In this document: in pieces, positions 9,135 through 17,309 of the stretch | Position numbering within the stretch: the stretch's first letter is position 1 | Layout: the number at the start of each line of letters is the position of its first letter | Assembly: GCF_014836595.1 (NCBI RefSeq) | Contig: NZ_JACSQO010000001.1 | Coordinates: forward strand, 558,001-622,000 | From: Psychrobacillus faecigallinarum | Lineage (GTDB): Bacteria > Bacillota > Bacilli > Bacillales_A > Planococcaceae | Direction of reading: 5' to 3' | Length of the DNA: 64,000 bases | Position numbers and translations under genes: made by a program | Notes under the pieces: model-generated | What the model was told of the DNA's origin: nothing | What the model saw: only the letters and a program-made list of their open reading frames with translations | Databases searched by the model: none

Positions 9135-9161
9135 ATTATCGTACAAGTTAAAGATAGTTTA
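9135..9161 (-). promoter_or_regulatory. Sigma-D promoter of hag
   Basis: On the minus strand TAAA (9161-9158), exactly 15 bp, then ACGATAAT (9142-9135). The sigma-D consensus is TAAA-N15-GCCGATAT. The predicted start leaves a leader of about 95 nt that carries the CsrA hairpin. flgM, which encodes the anti-sigma factor, has a matching promoter at 13741-13767. Confidence 0.88.
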
Positions 9162-9169
9162 ATAGTTTA

Positions 9170-9394
9170 TTAAATATTTTTTTTTGAAATTTGTTCAATT
9201 AATGATTTAGAGATATTTAATGCCTCTTTGTTTTGCTGTTGAATGCTTTCATACACTTCAGAACGGTATACTTTTACATTTTGGGGAGCTACAATTCCTA
9301 GCTTAACCTGATCTCCGTCTACGCTCAATATTTTTAATTCTATCTTATCACCAATCATTATAGATTCATCTTTCTTTCTTGAAAGAACAAGCAT
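9170..9394 (-). CDS. csrA: Carbon storage regulator CsrA
   Basis: RNA-binding translational repressor of 74 residues, the usual length in Bacillales. It has the conserved start [16 protein letters not shown], the central [17 protein letters not shown], and [16 protein letters not shown], which contains the RNA-contact region. Its main target in Bacillus is hag mRNA, and a matching hairpin is present just downstream at 9068-9085. It overlaps the fliW stop by one base (TAATG-type junction), so the antagonist pair is co-translated. Confidence 0.96.
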   Translation of the reverse strand: MLVLSRKKDESIMIGDKIELKILSVDGDQVKLGIVAPQNVKVYRSEVYESIQQQNKEALNISKSLIEQISKKNI

Positions 9395-9828
9395 TAAATA
9401 GCACTCCCTTCAATAGGAAACCTAATCGGATAAGTGGTTACATCTTGTAATACTAATTGTTTTGCAAGTCGCTTTTTGTAATTAATCAACAAGGGTGCTT
9501 GTAAATTTAAAGTGGAACTATGGAATGGATCTCTTAATGTAACAATGGAGTAGGTGATTAAATCTTCACTTTTTTCTATTTGCAAGTCCTCTTTATCGTC
9601 CTCTGAAACATCAAATGTATAATCATTTTTAAATGCAAAAGGGAAAGCAATAACAAACCCAATTTCTTGTTCTTTAATTGATTGAAGTACTGCGAAAGGT
9701 GAATCTTTTTCTAAGGGTAAAATTACAAATTCCTTTATTTCTTCAAATCCTGGTATTCCATCTGGAAATTGAATAATATCTTTTTCATCTATTGCCATTG
9801 ATCCTAAAAATTTTGTTTCAATGTTCAT
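9394..9828 (-). CDS. fliW: Flagellar assembly factor FliW
   Basis: CsrA antagonist of 144 residues. FliW binds either cytoplasmic flagellin or CsrA, so flagellin export releases FliW and turns CsrA control on or off. Typical features are the start with [33 protein letters not shown], seen here across residues 5-38, and the ending [18 protein letters not shown]. It lies 13 bp after the yviE-like gene and directly before csrA, as in B. subtilis (yviF). Confidence 0.95.
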   Translation of the reverse strand: MNIETKFLGSMAIDEKDIIQFPDGIPGFEEIKEFVILPLEKDSPFAVLQSIKEQEIGFVIAFPFAFKNDYTFDVSEDDKEDLQIEKSEDLITYSIVTLRDPFHSSTLNLQAPLLINYKKRLAKQLVLQDVTTYPIRFPIEGSAI

Positions 9829-9841
9829 GTTTTTTACTCCT

Positions 9842-10405
9842 TTAGACTATGAAGTCGATTTCAATCGTTGGATTTTGCATCATAACCCCTGATACTTTAC
9901 CTGGTGTATAGCCGTAAACCGGTTTGTTAATTTGAGCATTTATTATAGGCTTTTGCGTTTGAACATTTATATCCAGCTTAGCTGGCTCATAATCTAATTT
10001 TACAGAACCTACCGATGGAATAAAATCTATACCTAAAGCCTTTTTATGAGGAAATGTGTTTTGCTTCGCAATAGATGGTACTGCATTTTGGTTATGTGCG
10101 ATATCCATCATTTGGTTTCCTTCCCTAACACGCCTGGCTATCCCTTGCATGGCTTTTTTCCGACCCTCTGCCGCAAAGTTAGAAGCAGATTCGAGGGGTC
10201 CTATTAATCCTATATCTCTTCTTGCTTGAGAAGAATCAATCTTCATAATACCACGAGTTGTTTCTAAATCTAATATAGCAGCAGGTTGTTCAATATGTTG
10301 AGTTGCCTTCGGTTGTTTAATTGTTTGCTTAGCATTAACGATATTAAGTCCTAGCTTTGCATCTGTGGTCCGTATTTGAAGCTGTGGAAAATTCATTTGT
10401 CTCAC
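9842..10405 (-). CDS. YviE-like flagellar-operon protein (DUF6470)
   Basis: Protein of 187 residues with no signal peptide or membrane helix. It starts MRQMNFPQLQIRTTDAKLGL, with a basic glutamine-rich first third, a central DIGLIGPLESASNFAAEGRKKAMQGIARRV segment (residues 65-94), and a beta-rich tail ending PTIEIDFIV. Size, start and position between flgL and fliW match yviE of B. subtilis. The function of the family is not established. Co-transcription with the hook-filament junction genes and fliW suggests a late flagellar role. Confidence 0.82.
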   Translation of the reverse strand: MRQMNFPQLQIRTTDAKLGLNIVNAKQTIKQPKATQHIEQPAAILDLETTRGIMKIDSSQARRDIGLIGPLESASNFAAEGRKKAMQGIARRVREGNQMMDIAHNQNAVPSIAKQNTFPHKKALGIDFIPSVGSVKLDYEPAKLDINVQTQKPIINAQINKPVYGYTPGKVSGVMMQNPTIEIDFIV

Positions 10406-10447
10406 CTCGAAAGAAAGCGTTTGAACAGGTTGTCCAAACGCCTTGAA

Positions 10448-11377
10448 TTATCTAATAAAATCTACTAATGTGGATTGAATGATTTTGGCACCTACTGAAA
10501 GTGCTGCTTGGTGAATAGATTCTTGGGTAATCATATCTGTAATAACACGTTCATAATCAATGTCTTCGTTATCAGAAAGTTGCTTTGTTACAACTACTTC
10601 TTGTGTTGCAAGACGATTAATCATCATATCTACTCGATTTTGTCGAGCACCAATATCTGCACGGTTTTCAAGCACTTTATTTTGCACAGTACTTATTGTA
10701 CTTAAATGATCACCAATTTTACTTCCTATTGTTCCAGCAGGATCAGCTAAATCTTTTTGAATACTTGTTAGCATGTCGTCAATTTGAGCAAACATATCAA
10801 CTGCTTTTGTATTCACATCTAAATTAACTCCATCATACACTTCAATTTCTACAGAGTTTGAAAATCCAGGGTTAGCGGTATTAACTAAATTAGTTAAGCT
10901 ATCACCTTCTGTAAAAGTTTGACCAGCAAATTTCCCATTTTCAAAAACAGGACTCAGGGTATTTGTTCCACTAAACAAATATTTTTCCCCAACTTTGGTG
11001 TTTGCTAAATCACGGATTTGAAGTTTAATTTGATCTATTTCTTTTTTCATCTTTTCTCGGTCTTCATCTGTATTCGTGTCACTTGCTGCATTGGTTACGA
11101 GCTCTTGAACACGACGAAGAGCAATTCCAACATGATCAAGGGTATCATCAGAAGTATCTAACCAATTTTCTACTTCCCCCATATTGCGCTTATATTGTTC
11201 TACTTTATTTAGATTTGTTCGATAACCTATTCCTTTTACAGCTATTACTGGATCATCTGAAGGACGGCTAATTTTTGAACCCGTATTAATTTGATCCTGT
11301 AGCTTCCCCATTTTGGAATAGCTGTTTGAGAGATTACGAAGCATATTACTAGAAAGCATCGATTGTGTTACACGCAT
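10448..11377 (-). CDS. flgL: Flagellar hook-associated protein 3 FlgL
   Basis: Hook-filament junction protein of 309 residues. Flagellin-like D0/D1 segments lie at both ends: MRVTQSMLSSNMLRNLSNSY at the start, followed by INTGSKISRPSDDP, and AALSVGAKIIQSTLVDFIR at the end. The middle is a compact D2-like region with FSGTNTLSPVFENG. It follows flgK by 15 bp. The order flgK-flgL-yviE-fliW-csrA is the standard Bacillales arrangement. FlgL is exported through the flagellar secretion apparatus and needs no Sec signal, as seen here. Confidence 0.95.
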   Translation of the reverse strand: MRVTQSMLSSNMLRNLSNSYSKMGKLQDQINTGSKISRPSDDPVIAVKGIGYRTNLNKVEQYKRNMGEVENWLDTSDDTLDHVGIALRRVQELVTNAASDTNTDEDREKMKKEIDQIKLQIRDLANTKVGEKYLFSGTNTLSPVFENGKFAGQTFTEGDSLTNLVNTANPGFSNSVEIEVYDGVNLDVNTKAVDMFAQIDDMLTSIQKDLADPAGTIGSKIGDHLSTISTVQNKVLENRADIGARQNRVDMMINRLATQEVVVTKQLSDNEDIDYERVITDMITQESIHQAALSVGAKIIQSTLVDFIR

Positions 11378-11392
11378 TTAAATATCCCCTTT

Positions 11393-12919
11393 CTACAAGC
11401 CTACTCGACCCATGCCGTTTATTATTTTGTCTAGAGTCTCATCAATTACCGTAATCATACGGGCATTCGCATTGTACGCTTGTTGGAATGTAATCATATT
11501 AGTCATTTCCTCATCAAGAGATACGGAGCTTACTGAAGCACGATTATTTGCAACTGTTAGAAGTATTGTTCCAGCATTCTTTGTTAATCGATTCGCTTGC
11601 TCACCATCTACTCCTAGTTTACCAATAACTCCTTGATAAAAAGATTGTACCGTTGCGCCATCCAAATCAGTTAACTTATTAAATTTCATGTTCGCTAATT
11701 TAATTGCATTTTTTCCGTTTCCTACTTCCCCAGCAGCGTCAGAAACAGCAATTAAATTTGGATTCTTTATAATTTCCTCTAGTACTTCAATACCTGAAGC
11801 TCCTACTCCCGTAAAAAACTCCTGATTATTAGTACTAGCAGTCGCCCCTTCTGCAAGAGTGAATCCTTGTTTATGAATATCATTAAACTCTTTCATAAAT
11901 GCATTGGCCATATCATCTAATTTTGCTAATGTTTCTGTGAAATAACCGGTGGCAGGATCTCCGTGACCAAATGAGTCAATTAGTGAAACTAACTTTCCTT
12001 TTGAAGGATCTAATTGATTATAGGTAATTGTTTCGCCACCTAAACCTGTAATTTTAATTTCCTTAAATCCTGCTGTGAGGTCTGTACCATCCAACTTATT
12101 ATTAGAAGTATCTAAAGTTTCAAGCTGTGCAAAGTTTTTCCCGTTTACTAGTTCTACTTTAGTGCCGTCTTTTAACTTCATCGTAACAGTTAAGCTTCCC
12201 TCTGCAATCGCTAAAGCATTACCACCTGATGGTACACGTTCAGTTTCAATTGGTATATACTGGGATAAATCATCGATTAGAGAGTCTCTAGCATCATACA
12301 AGTCATTGGGCATATAGCCATTTGGCTCAATTGCTTGAATTTGTTCATTAATAGAAGCAATCTGTTTTAATATAGAATTAATATCGTCAGTAGAGACTTT
12401 GATTTCATTTCCAAGATTTGATTGAATATCTGACAGTTGTTTGTGTGTATAGTTAAATGAATCTGCTACATGTAGTGCACGTTGTATGACAACTTTACGT
12501 GTCGCAGCATTTTCTGGACTTCCACTTAGATCTTGTAAAGAGTTCCAAAATTGATCAAGGGCTGTATTTAAACCATAATCTGAAGGCTCTGTCACAATAT
12601 CCTCTATTTGGCTAATGGCATTAGATCGTGATTCCCAATAACCTAGTTTTGTTGTTTCTTGACGATATTGTCTATCAATAAAATTATCTCTTATTCTTTG
12701 TACAGACTGCGCTTGTACACCCGTGCCAATATGGCCGGCAGTCTTTGGTGCATTAAGACCCGTACCAGGATAGCCTAATGTAGCTTCCATATTTACTCTT
12801 TGACGTGAGAAGCCAATAGTGTTGGCATTTGAAATATTATGTCCTGTTGTATATAGAGCGGACTGCTGTGTGAAAAGTCCTCGTTTACTTGCTTCTAATC
12901 CCATAAATGTGGAGCGCAT
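11393..12919 (-). CDS. flgK: Flagellar hook-associated protein 1 FlgK
   Basis: Hook-filament junction protein of 508 residues. It begins MRSTFMGLEASKRGLFTQQSALYTTGHNISNANTIGFSRQ, which contains the rod/hook family N-terminal signature ending in NISNANT. It ends with the C-terminal flg_bbr-type helix EMTNMITFQQAYNANARMI and TLDKIINGMGRVGL. The middle region (about 230-420) holds variable domains. Length and ends are complete. It is preceded by flgN, the chaperone for FlgK and FlgL, at 13 bp spacing. Confidence 0.96.
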   Translation of the reverse strand: MRSTFMGLEASKRGLFTQQSALYTTGHNISNANTIGFSRQRVNMEATLGYPGTGLNAPKTAGHIGTGVQAQSVQRIRDNFIDRQYRQETTKLGYWESRSNAISQIEDIVTEPSDYGLNTALDQFWNSLQDLSGSPENAATRKVVIQRALHVADSFNYTHKQLSDIQSNLGNEIKVSTDDINSILKQIASINEQIQAIEPNGYMPNDLYDARDSLIDDLSQYIPIETERVPSGGNALAIAEGSLTVTMKLKDGTKVELVNGKNFAQLETLDTSNNKLDGTDLTAGFKEIKITGLGGETITYNQLDPSKGKLVSLIDSFGHGDPATGYFTETLAKLDDMANAFMKEFNDIHKQGFTLAEGATASTNNQEFFTGVGASGIEVLEEIIKNPNLIAVSDAAGEVGNGKNAIKLANMKFNKLTDLDGATVQSFYQGVIGKLGVDGEQANRLTKNAGTILLTVANNRASVSSVSLDEEMTNMITFQQAYNANARMITVIDETLDKIINGMGRVGL

Positions 12920-12931
12920 GGGTTGGCCTCC

Positions 12932-13426
12932 TTAAGCTTGTGAATCGAAGTAAGATTTATCCTTTGAAGGACGCTTTACTTCGTTCTTTGAGTAGTTTAT
13001 TTGGTCTGGCTTTGGTCGTAGCATATCTAACGTCATATTGACAAATTGTAATGATTGGAATGTTAGCTTTTGATTCAGATCGTTTTGATTTTTGAGAGTT
13101 TCCAATGTGAGAAGAAGCTGTTTACGTGCAGTACTTAGCTGCTCCTTTTCTTCCTCAGTGTTGGTGTTTTCTAAGACATGTGCAACAGTTGGGTTGTCGA
13201 TCGGAGCAATTCCTTTTGCTCTAAGGTAATCCGTTACCTCTAATTGACGCTGTTGCTCTAGCTGAGAAATACCGGCTACGTGCGCCTGCTCGTCCTTGAG
13301 CAGTTGGTTAAGACTGTCCATGTCCCCAGTTTTGATGGCCTCTGTTTTTTTGTACGCAATTTCTAACAAACTTTTGTGAAGCATATTTAGGTTTGTTAGA
13401 GAGTGCAGAATCTTATCGATGGACAT
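12932..13426 (-). CDS. flgN: FlgN-type flagellar export chaperone (YvyG)
   Basis: Helical protein of 164 residues with long coiled-coil-prone helices throughout. It begins MSIDKILHSLTNLNMLHKSLLEIAYKKTEAI, and a central GLN-rich stretch LEQQRQLEVTDYLRAKGI is followed by the final helix LTFQSLQFVNMTLDMLRP. This is the layout of FlgN/YvyG, which keeps FlgK and FlgL export-competent. It lies between flgM and flgK as in B. subtilis, with 13-bp gaps on both sides. The charged, unstructured tail (KNEVKRPSKDKSY) is typical. Confidence 0.9.
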   Translation of the reverse strand: MSIDKILHSLTNLNMLHKSLLEIAYKKTEAIKTGDMDSLNQLLKDEQAHVAGISQLEQQRQLEVTDYLRAKGIAPIDNPTVAHVLENTNTEEEKEQLSTARKQLLLTLETLKNQNDLNQKLTFQSLQFVNMTLDMLRPKPDQINYSKNEVKRPSKDKSYFDSQA

Positions 13427-13439
13427 GCTCGGGTCTCCT

Positions 13440-13703
13440 TTAAATTTGGTAGTATTTCAAAATGTTTGTAGCTAGCTGCTTCGCATAAACTTTGTAAGTG
13501 CCTGCTTCGATGTCTGCTTTAATAGCAGCAACGCGCTCTGCCTGCTCTACCTCTATCGGAGATTTCGTCTGCATACTTTTTGCTGCTGATGAAATTTCCA
13601 ACTGGTCTGCAGTTGCCTTCAAAGCATTTTGTGTTTTTTCTGTTTGCATTTGATTGCGTTTGTAAGGATTGATCTGATTGACACCTAGATTTGTGATTTT
13701 CAT
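13440..13703 (-). CDS. flgM: Anti-sigma-D factor FlgM
   Basis: Small protein of 87 residues that holds sigma-D inactive until the hook-basal body is finished. The N-terminal half, beginning KITNLGVNQINPYKRNQ, is polar and probably disordered. The C-terminal half contains LEISSAAKSMQ and RVAAIKADIEAGTYKVYAKQLATNIL, the helices that bind the sigma factor. I chose the ATG at 13703 because AAAGGGG is 7 bases upstream. The ATG at 13709 is only one base from that site. A sigma-D promoter lies 38 bp upstream, giving the known autoregulatory loop. Confidence 0.93.
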   Translation of the reverse strand: MKITNLGVNQINPYKRNQMQTEKTQNALKATADQLEISSAAKSMQTKSPIEVEQAERVAAIKADIEAGTYKVYAKQLATNILKYYQI

Positions 13704-13740
13704 ATACATACCCCTTTCGTTCTATTAGTATCTATTCTAT

Positions 13741-13767
13741 ATTTCGGTAAGTTTTAAAAAGTGTTTA
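13741..13767 (-). promoter_or_regulatory. Sigma-D promoter of flgM
   Basis: On the minus strand TAAA (13767-13764), exactly 15 bp, then ACCGAAAT (13748-13741), against the consensus TAAA-N15-GCCGATAT. It would drive flgM-flgN-flgK-flgL-yviE-fliW-csrA. The terminator at 13917-13942 separates this unit from the comF-yvyF genes. Confidence 0.82.
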
Positions 13768-13916
13768 GAGTTCTTTTGTAGGAAAAGATTGGTATGGGAA
13801 ATGAGCCTTAGGGCATTACCATTTGACTAGAATTCTATGACTCAAGCAAGTAGGTAGAACTATCGGTCGAACCTTTGTTCCAGTTGACCTTAAAGGGCAC
13901 TTAGTTTGAACCAGAT

Positions 13917-13942
13917 AAAAAAACTCCCACACATGGTGAGAG
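13917..13942 (-). terminator. Rho-independent terminator after yvyF
   Basis: On the minus strand CTCTCACCATGTGTGGGAG folds into a 7-bp stem with one G-U pair and a 5-nt loop, followed by seven Ts. It begins directly after the yvyF stop codon (TAG at 13945-13943) and lies 150 bp before the flgM sigma-D promoter. Confidence 0.8.
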
Positions 13943-14356
13943 CTACTTTTGATCCTTATAATAGACTGCCTCTTGATTATTTACCTTATCACGAAATTCT
14001 TTTGCGGCCTCAAACTGGCGTAGCCCAGATTTCAATTCATCGGAGCATTTTGCACAAAGCTTTCCTACCTGTGTCAATTTGCCACAGCTGTCACATGGAT
14101 ATCCTAAGTTCGGAAATAGAGCTGGCTGTAATCTTCCCTTACGAACCCATTTATGTAAGAGGTCCTCATCCACTCCTGTTACCTCTACGATTCTATCAAC
14201 CGTAGCTGCGCGATTTTCTCGTTTTCTTAAGAATCGATAGACGATCTCGTATAGCTTTTCCTCATTCATAGCACAAGGATTACACACTTCTCTTAACCCA
14301 GTATAGTTAAAAAACTCGCCACATGATGGACAATTCTTTAGTTCTCCCATGACCAT
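13943..14356 (-). CDS. yvyF: YvyF family flagellar-operon protein
   Basis: Protein of 137 residues with two zinc-ribbon-like cysteine pairs at each end: CPSCG and CNPC near residues 8-29, and CDSCG and CAKC near residues 88-108. Between them is a helix-turn-helix-like segment (YRFLRKRENRAATVDRIVEVTGVDEDLLHKWVRKGRL) that resembles a MerR or response-regulator type DNA-binding fold. It matches the yvyF family (TIGR03826), which is found between comFC and flgM in Bacillales. A role in controlling flagellar genes is assumed from the HTH and position, not proven. Confidence 0.88.
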   Translation of the reverse strand: MVMGELKNCPSCGEFFNYTGLREVCNPCAMNEEKLYEIVYRFLRKRENRAATVDRIVEVTGVDEDLLHKWVRKGRLQPALFPNLGYPCDSCGKLTQVGKLCAKCSDELKSGLRQFEAAKEFRDKVNNQEAVYYKDQK

Positions 14357-14396
14357 ACCTCCACTATTTCTGCTAGTTGTCTTTTATATCGGCAGA

Positions 14397-15032
14397 TTAC
14401 CCTTTTATTAAAGTAATTGCCTCCACACTCTTAGCACCAGCATCCTTCAGCACTTTTGCAGCATGATGAATGGTGGCACCTGTTGTGTAAATATCATCAA
14501 ATAAAATATAGTGTACTGGCTGGACATCTGTTATAGATTCAAATAAAATTCCAGCTTCCAGACGTTCCTTCTTTGACTTTTTTCCCTGCTCGTTACTAGT
14601 AGTTTTCACAAGAAGGTTTCGGAATGGAATGTCGGCTTTACTTAGAAATTCCTCCACTTGAGAGAAGGTTCTTTCCTTTAATTTTTCCGGGTGCATAGGT
14701 ATAGGGACAACTATTCCTTGTTTAAGGCGAAGGAATTCATTTATTTCACGAGCAAATACGCCAGCAAGTGCAATATCCTGTAGAAACTTGTATTGATGGA
14801 GATAGTTTTTCATCGCTTCATTGTAAGTATGAAGTGATGTAACTTGATCCACTGCTCCTTCATAGGGGGTCCCAATAAAGTCAGAGAAATCAAATGAGGC
14901 TTCCGCTCTCTCAAATTTTTGGTGGCATCGATCACAGCTAGCAGTCTCGATTTCATAGAGGAATAACCGCCTCCATGTCGCAGGGCGTGAAAATATACTC
15001 CCACAAATCAAACAGTTTATAGCCCATTCCAC
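14397..15032 (-). CDS. comFC: Competence protein ComFC
   Basis: Phosphoribosyltransferase-fold protein of 211 residues needed for DNA uptake during competence. The N-terminus carries a zinc site (CLICGSIF, then CDRCHQKF). The C-terminal PRTase loop VHYILFDDIYTTGATIHHAA has the PRPP-binding pattern. The start is a GTG at 15032, inside the end of comFA, with GGAGG 10 bases upstream, so the genes overlap by 16 bp and are likely coupled. The comFB gene found between comFA and comFC in B. subtilis is absent here. Confidence 0.93.
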   Translation of the reverse strand: MEWAINCLICGSIFSRPATWRRLFLYEIETASCDRCHQKFERAEASFDFSDFIGTPYEGAVDQVTSLHTYNEAMKNYLHQYKFLQDIALAGVFAREINEFLRLKQGIVVPIPMHPEKLKERTFSQVEEFLSKADIPFRNLLVKTTSNEQGKKSKKERLEAGILFESITDVQPVHYILFDDIYTTGATIHHAAKVLKDAGAKSVEAITLIKG

Positions 15033-16351
15033 CTTTCAATTTCCTCCTTTGCCTCATCCATCGCATGGCTTATTCCATGATGAAAGAAAACAATGTCACC
15101 GTCTGGATACTGGATGGAGCGTCCTACTCTCCCGCTAATTTGTATGAGAGCGCTAGCAGTAAAAATATCCTGCTCTGCTCCTACTACTGCAACGTGAACA
15201 TTTTCTATAGTGATTCCTCTTTCTAATATTGTAGTTGTTAATAAACCAGGCACTTTCTTTTCGCGAAGCTGCATGACTCTTTCCTTTCTATCTGGATGTT
15301 CAGCATGTACACGAGGCAAATCACCAGGGAATTGCTCTAGCATTTCAATAGTTGGGAGGAATACGAGAAATGGGATATTTTTTTGAATTTTTTCATCTAT
15401 CCATTGCTGTAGTTTGCGCGGGATTTTTCCTTTGTTTAATTGTCTAGCGTAGCCCCAAAGGCTGTCGAATCTAGGTACAGGCAAAGGATAACCATGATAT
15501 CGCTTGGTGAGAATGGATTGGTTGACTGTTTGAAGGGAATTGTTGGGCGTGGCTGTTACATAGTGAATAGCGGCATTTGGTTTTGCAGCTTTTACAACCG
15601 CTTGTCGAAGAGTCTCATCTGCATAATAAGGGAAGGCATCTGCTTCATCGACAAATACGACATCAAAAGCATCTTCGAATCGGTATAGCTGATGGGTAGT
15701 GGCCAGGATTAAAGTGGCAAAGCCTTCCTGGCCTGATGCTCCTCCGTAAAGTGCATGGATGATAGTTTTTGGGAACACCTTTTGAAAACGAGGGAACAGT
15801 TCTAAAATGACATCAGTTCTTGGTGCAGCAACGCATACACGTTTGCCTGCTAGCAAAGAGGCAAAGATAGATGGAAAAAGTAGCTCTGTTTTGCCTGCTC
15901 CACAGACTGCATGTAAAAGGTGAGACTGATTGTTTTGGACACTGTTTAAAAGCTCTTCACTTGCCCTTTGTTGAAGTGCAGTTAACTGACCGGACCAATT
16001 AAAAATGTCCTCGGTTGTTCCGATAGCTGGCTCCTTGACCCAAGTTATCAGTTCAGAGCAACTACTAACTCGTCCCATACGGATGCAATGACGACAGTAG
16101 GTACAGGTTTTATTACAATAGGCGCATTGGAAAGAGTAAAATAATGATGGATTTGTGTTGTGACATCGATTGCAGATGTGTTTCATTGATTGAAATATTG
16201 TTTGAGGTTTAATCGTTTTGATTCCTGGTTTTAGATGAATGTGGCCGCTGAGGATATGGTCGTCTATGACCTCGCGCGGAAAAGGCGTGTGTGCGCGAAG
16301 CCATATGCGTCCAGTGAGAAATTGCTGTAATTGCTCGTTTACTTGTTTCAT
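15017..16351 (-). CDS. comFA: ATP-dependent DNA translocase ComFA
   Basis: Superfamily 2 helicase-like protein of 444 residues that drives single-stranded DNA import through the competence channel. Residues 75-110 hold a four-cysteine zinc finger region (CNRC, CAYC, CTYCRHC). Walker A is HAVCGAGKTELLF, Walker B is VVFVDEADAFPYYADE, and motif VI-like QISGRVGRSIQYPDG lies near the end. Its start codon shares one base with the stop of the DegV gene. All catalytic motifs appear intact, so DNA uptake capability is suggested if the other com genes are present. Confidence 0.95.
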   Translation of the reverse strand: MKQVNEQLQQFLTGRIWLRAHTPFPREVIDDHILSGHIHLKPGIKTIKPQTIFQSMKHICNRCHNTNPSLFYSFQCAYCNKTCTYCRHCIRMGRVSSCSELITWVKEPAIGTTEDIFNWSGQLTALQQRASEELLNSVQNNQSHLLHAVCGAGKTELLFPSIFASLLAGKRVCVAAPRTDVILELFPRFQKVFPKTIIHALYGGASGQEGFATLILATTHQLYRFEDAFDVVFVDEADAFPYYADETLRQAVVKAAKPNAAIHYVTATPNNSLQTVNQSILTKRYHGYPLPVPRFDSLWGYARQLNKGKIPRKLQQWIDEKIQKNIPFLVFLPTIEMLEQFPGDLPRVHAEHPDRKERVMQLREKKVPGLLTTTILERGITIENVHVAVVGAEQDIFTASALIQISGRVGRSIQYPDGDIVFFHHGISHAMDEAKEEIERWNGL

Positions 16352-17202
16352 TATGATTCTACGTGGTACCAGCCTAGTCCCATGGAGCCTTCTCCAAGGT
16401 GCGTACCGATAACCGGACCAAAGTAGCTGATTGTAAATTCAACGTTTGGCATAATTGCTTCTAAAAGAATTTTCCATTCTATAGCCTCTTGCTCGTTGTT
16501 GGCATGAATAATAGTAGCCTTGATTTTATCGTATTTGCTTGCATCTTCCTCTAGCATATCTGCAATTCGTTTCATCGCTTTTTTGCGAGTGCGAACCTTT
16601 TCAAATGGAACGATGACTTTATTTTCAAAATGAAGGATTGGTTTTACTTGAAGCACAGATCCAATGACACGCTCAAAGCCGTTTAGACGGCCGCCACGGT
16701 GAAGATGATCTAGGTTGTCCACCATGAAGTATGCACGCATCGATTGTTTCATCTTGTTTAATTCTTGTAAAATTACTTCTGGAGTTTCACCGGCCTGCGC
16801 CATTTCTGCAGCACGGATTACATAGAAGCCTTGAACCATACAAGAAATCTCTGTATCGAATGTATACACATCAATACCTTCGACCATACCTCCTGCTTGC
16901 TCTGCTCCTGCCAATGTTCCACTAATTCCGCTAGAAAGATGGATAGAAATGATGGTGTCATAATCCTTCTCTAACTCTTCGAAGGTGTTAACGAAGTTTC
17001 CTAGAGAAGGCTGTGAGGTTTTTGGAAGTGCTTTTTCATTTCGGATTTTATCGTAAAATTCATAAGCGTTAATATCTATTTCTTCTCTATATGTGTCGTT
17101 ACCGATTACGACACTAAGAGGAACCATTTTAATGTTTAAACTTGCTCGTTTATCTTCTGGAATATAAGCTGTACTATCAGTCACTATTACCGTTTTTGTC
17201 AT
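16351..17202 (-). CDS. DegV family fatty-acid-binding protein (FakB-like)
   Basis: Protein of about 283 residues with the DegV/EDD fold: TVIVTDSTAYIPED at the start, KTSQPSLGNFVNTFEEL, the SxxSGTxxxA-type segment ISIHLSSGISGTLAGAEQA, and a C-terminal GPVIGTHLGEGSMGLGW. Family members bind fatty acids and present them to the FakA kinase. I prefer the ATG at 17202 with AGGAG 12 bases upstream. A GTG at 17214 is too close to that site. It is syntenic with B. subtilis yviA between degU and comFA, despite being functionally unrelated to competence. Confidence 0.9.
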   Translation of the reverse strand: MTKTVIVTDSTAYIPEDKRASLNIKMVPLSVVIGNDTYREEIDINAYEFYDKIRNEKALPKTSQPSLGNFVNTFEELEKDYDTIISIHLSSGISGTLAGAEQAGGMVEGIDVYTFDTEISCMVQGFYVIRAAEMAQAGETPEVILQELNKMKQSMRAYFMVDNLDHLHRGGRLNGFERVIGSVLQVKPILHFENKVIVPFEKVRTRKKAMKRIADMLEEDASKYDKIKATIIHANNEQEAIEWKILLEAIMPNVEFTISYFGPVIGTHLGEGSMGLGWYHVES

Positions 17203-17259
17203 GTAAGAAATCACTCTCCTAACTCTAGTTTACTGAATATGGATAGGAAAGGAAAGCAT

Positions 17260-17299
17260 AAAAAGACCCCAAACATGATATTTGTCATATATGCTGGGG
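17260..17299 (-). terminator. Terminator of the lipoprotein gene
   Basis: An imperfect stem starts CCCCAGCATATATGA and closes with TCATGTTTGGGG on the minus strand, followed by TCTTTTTATG. It separates the lipoprotein gene from the DegV-comF unit. Confidence 0.72.
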
Positions 17300-17309
17300 A
17301 TATGGTGAT

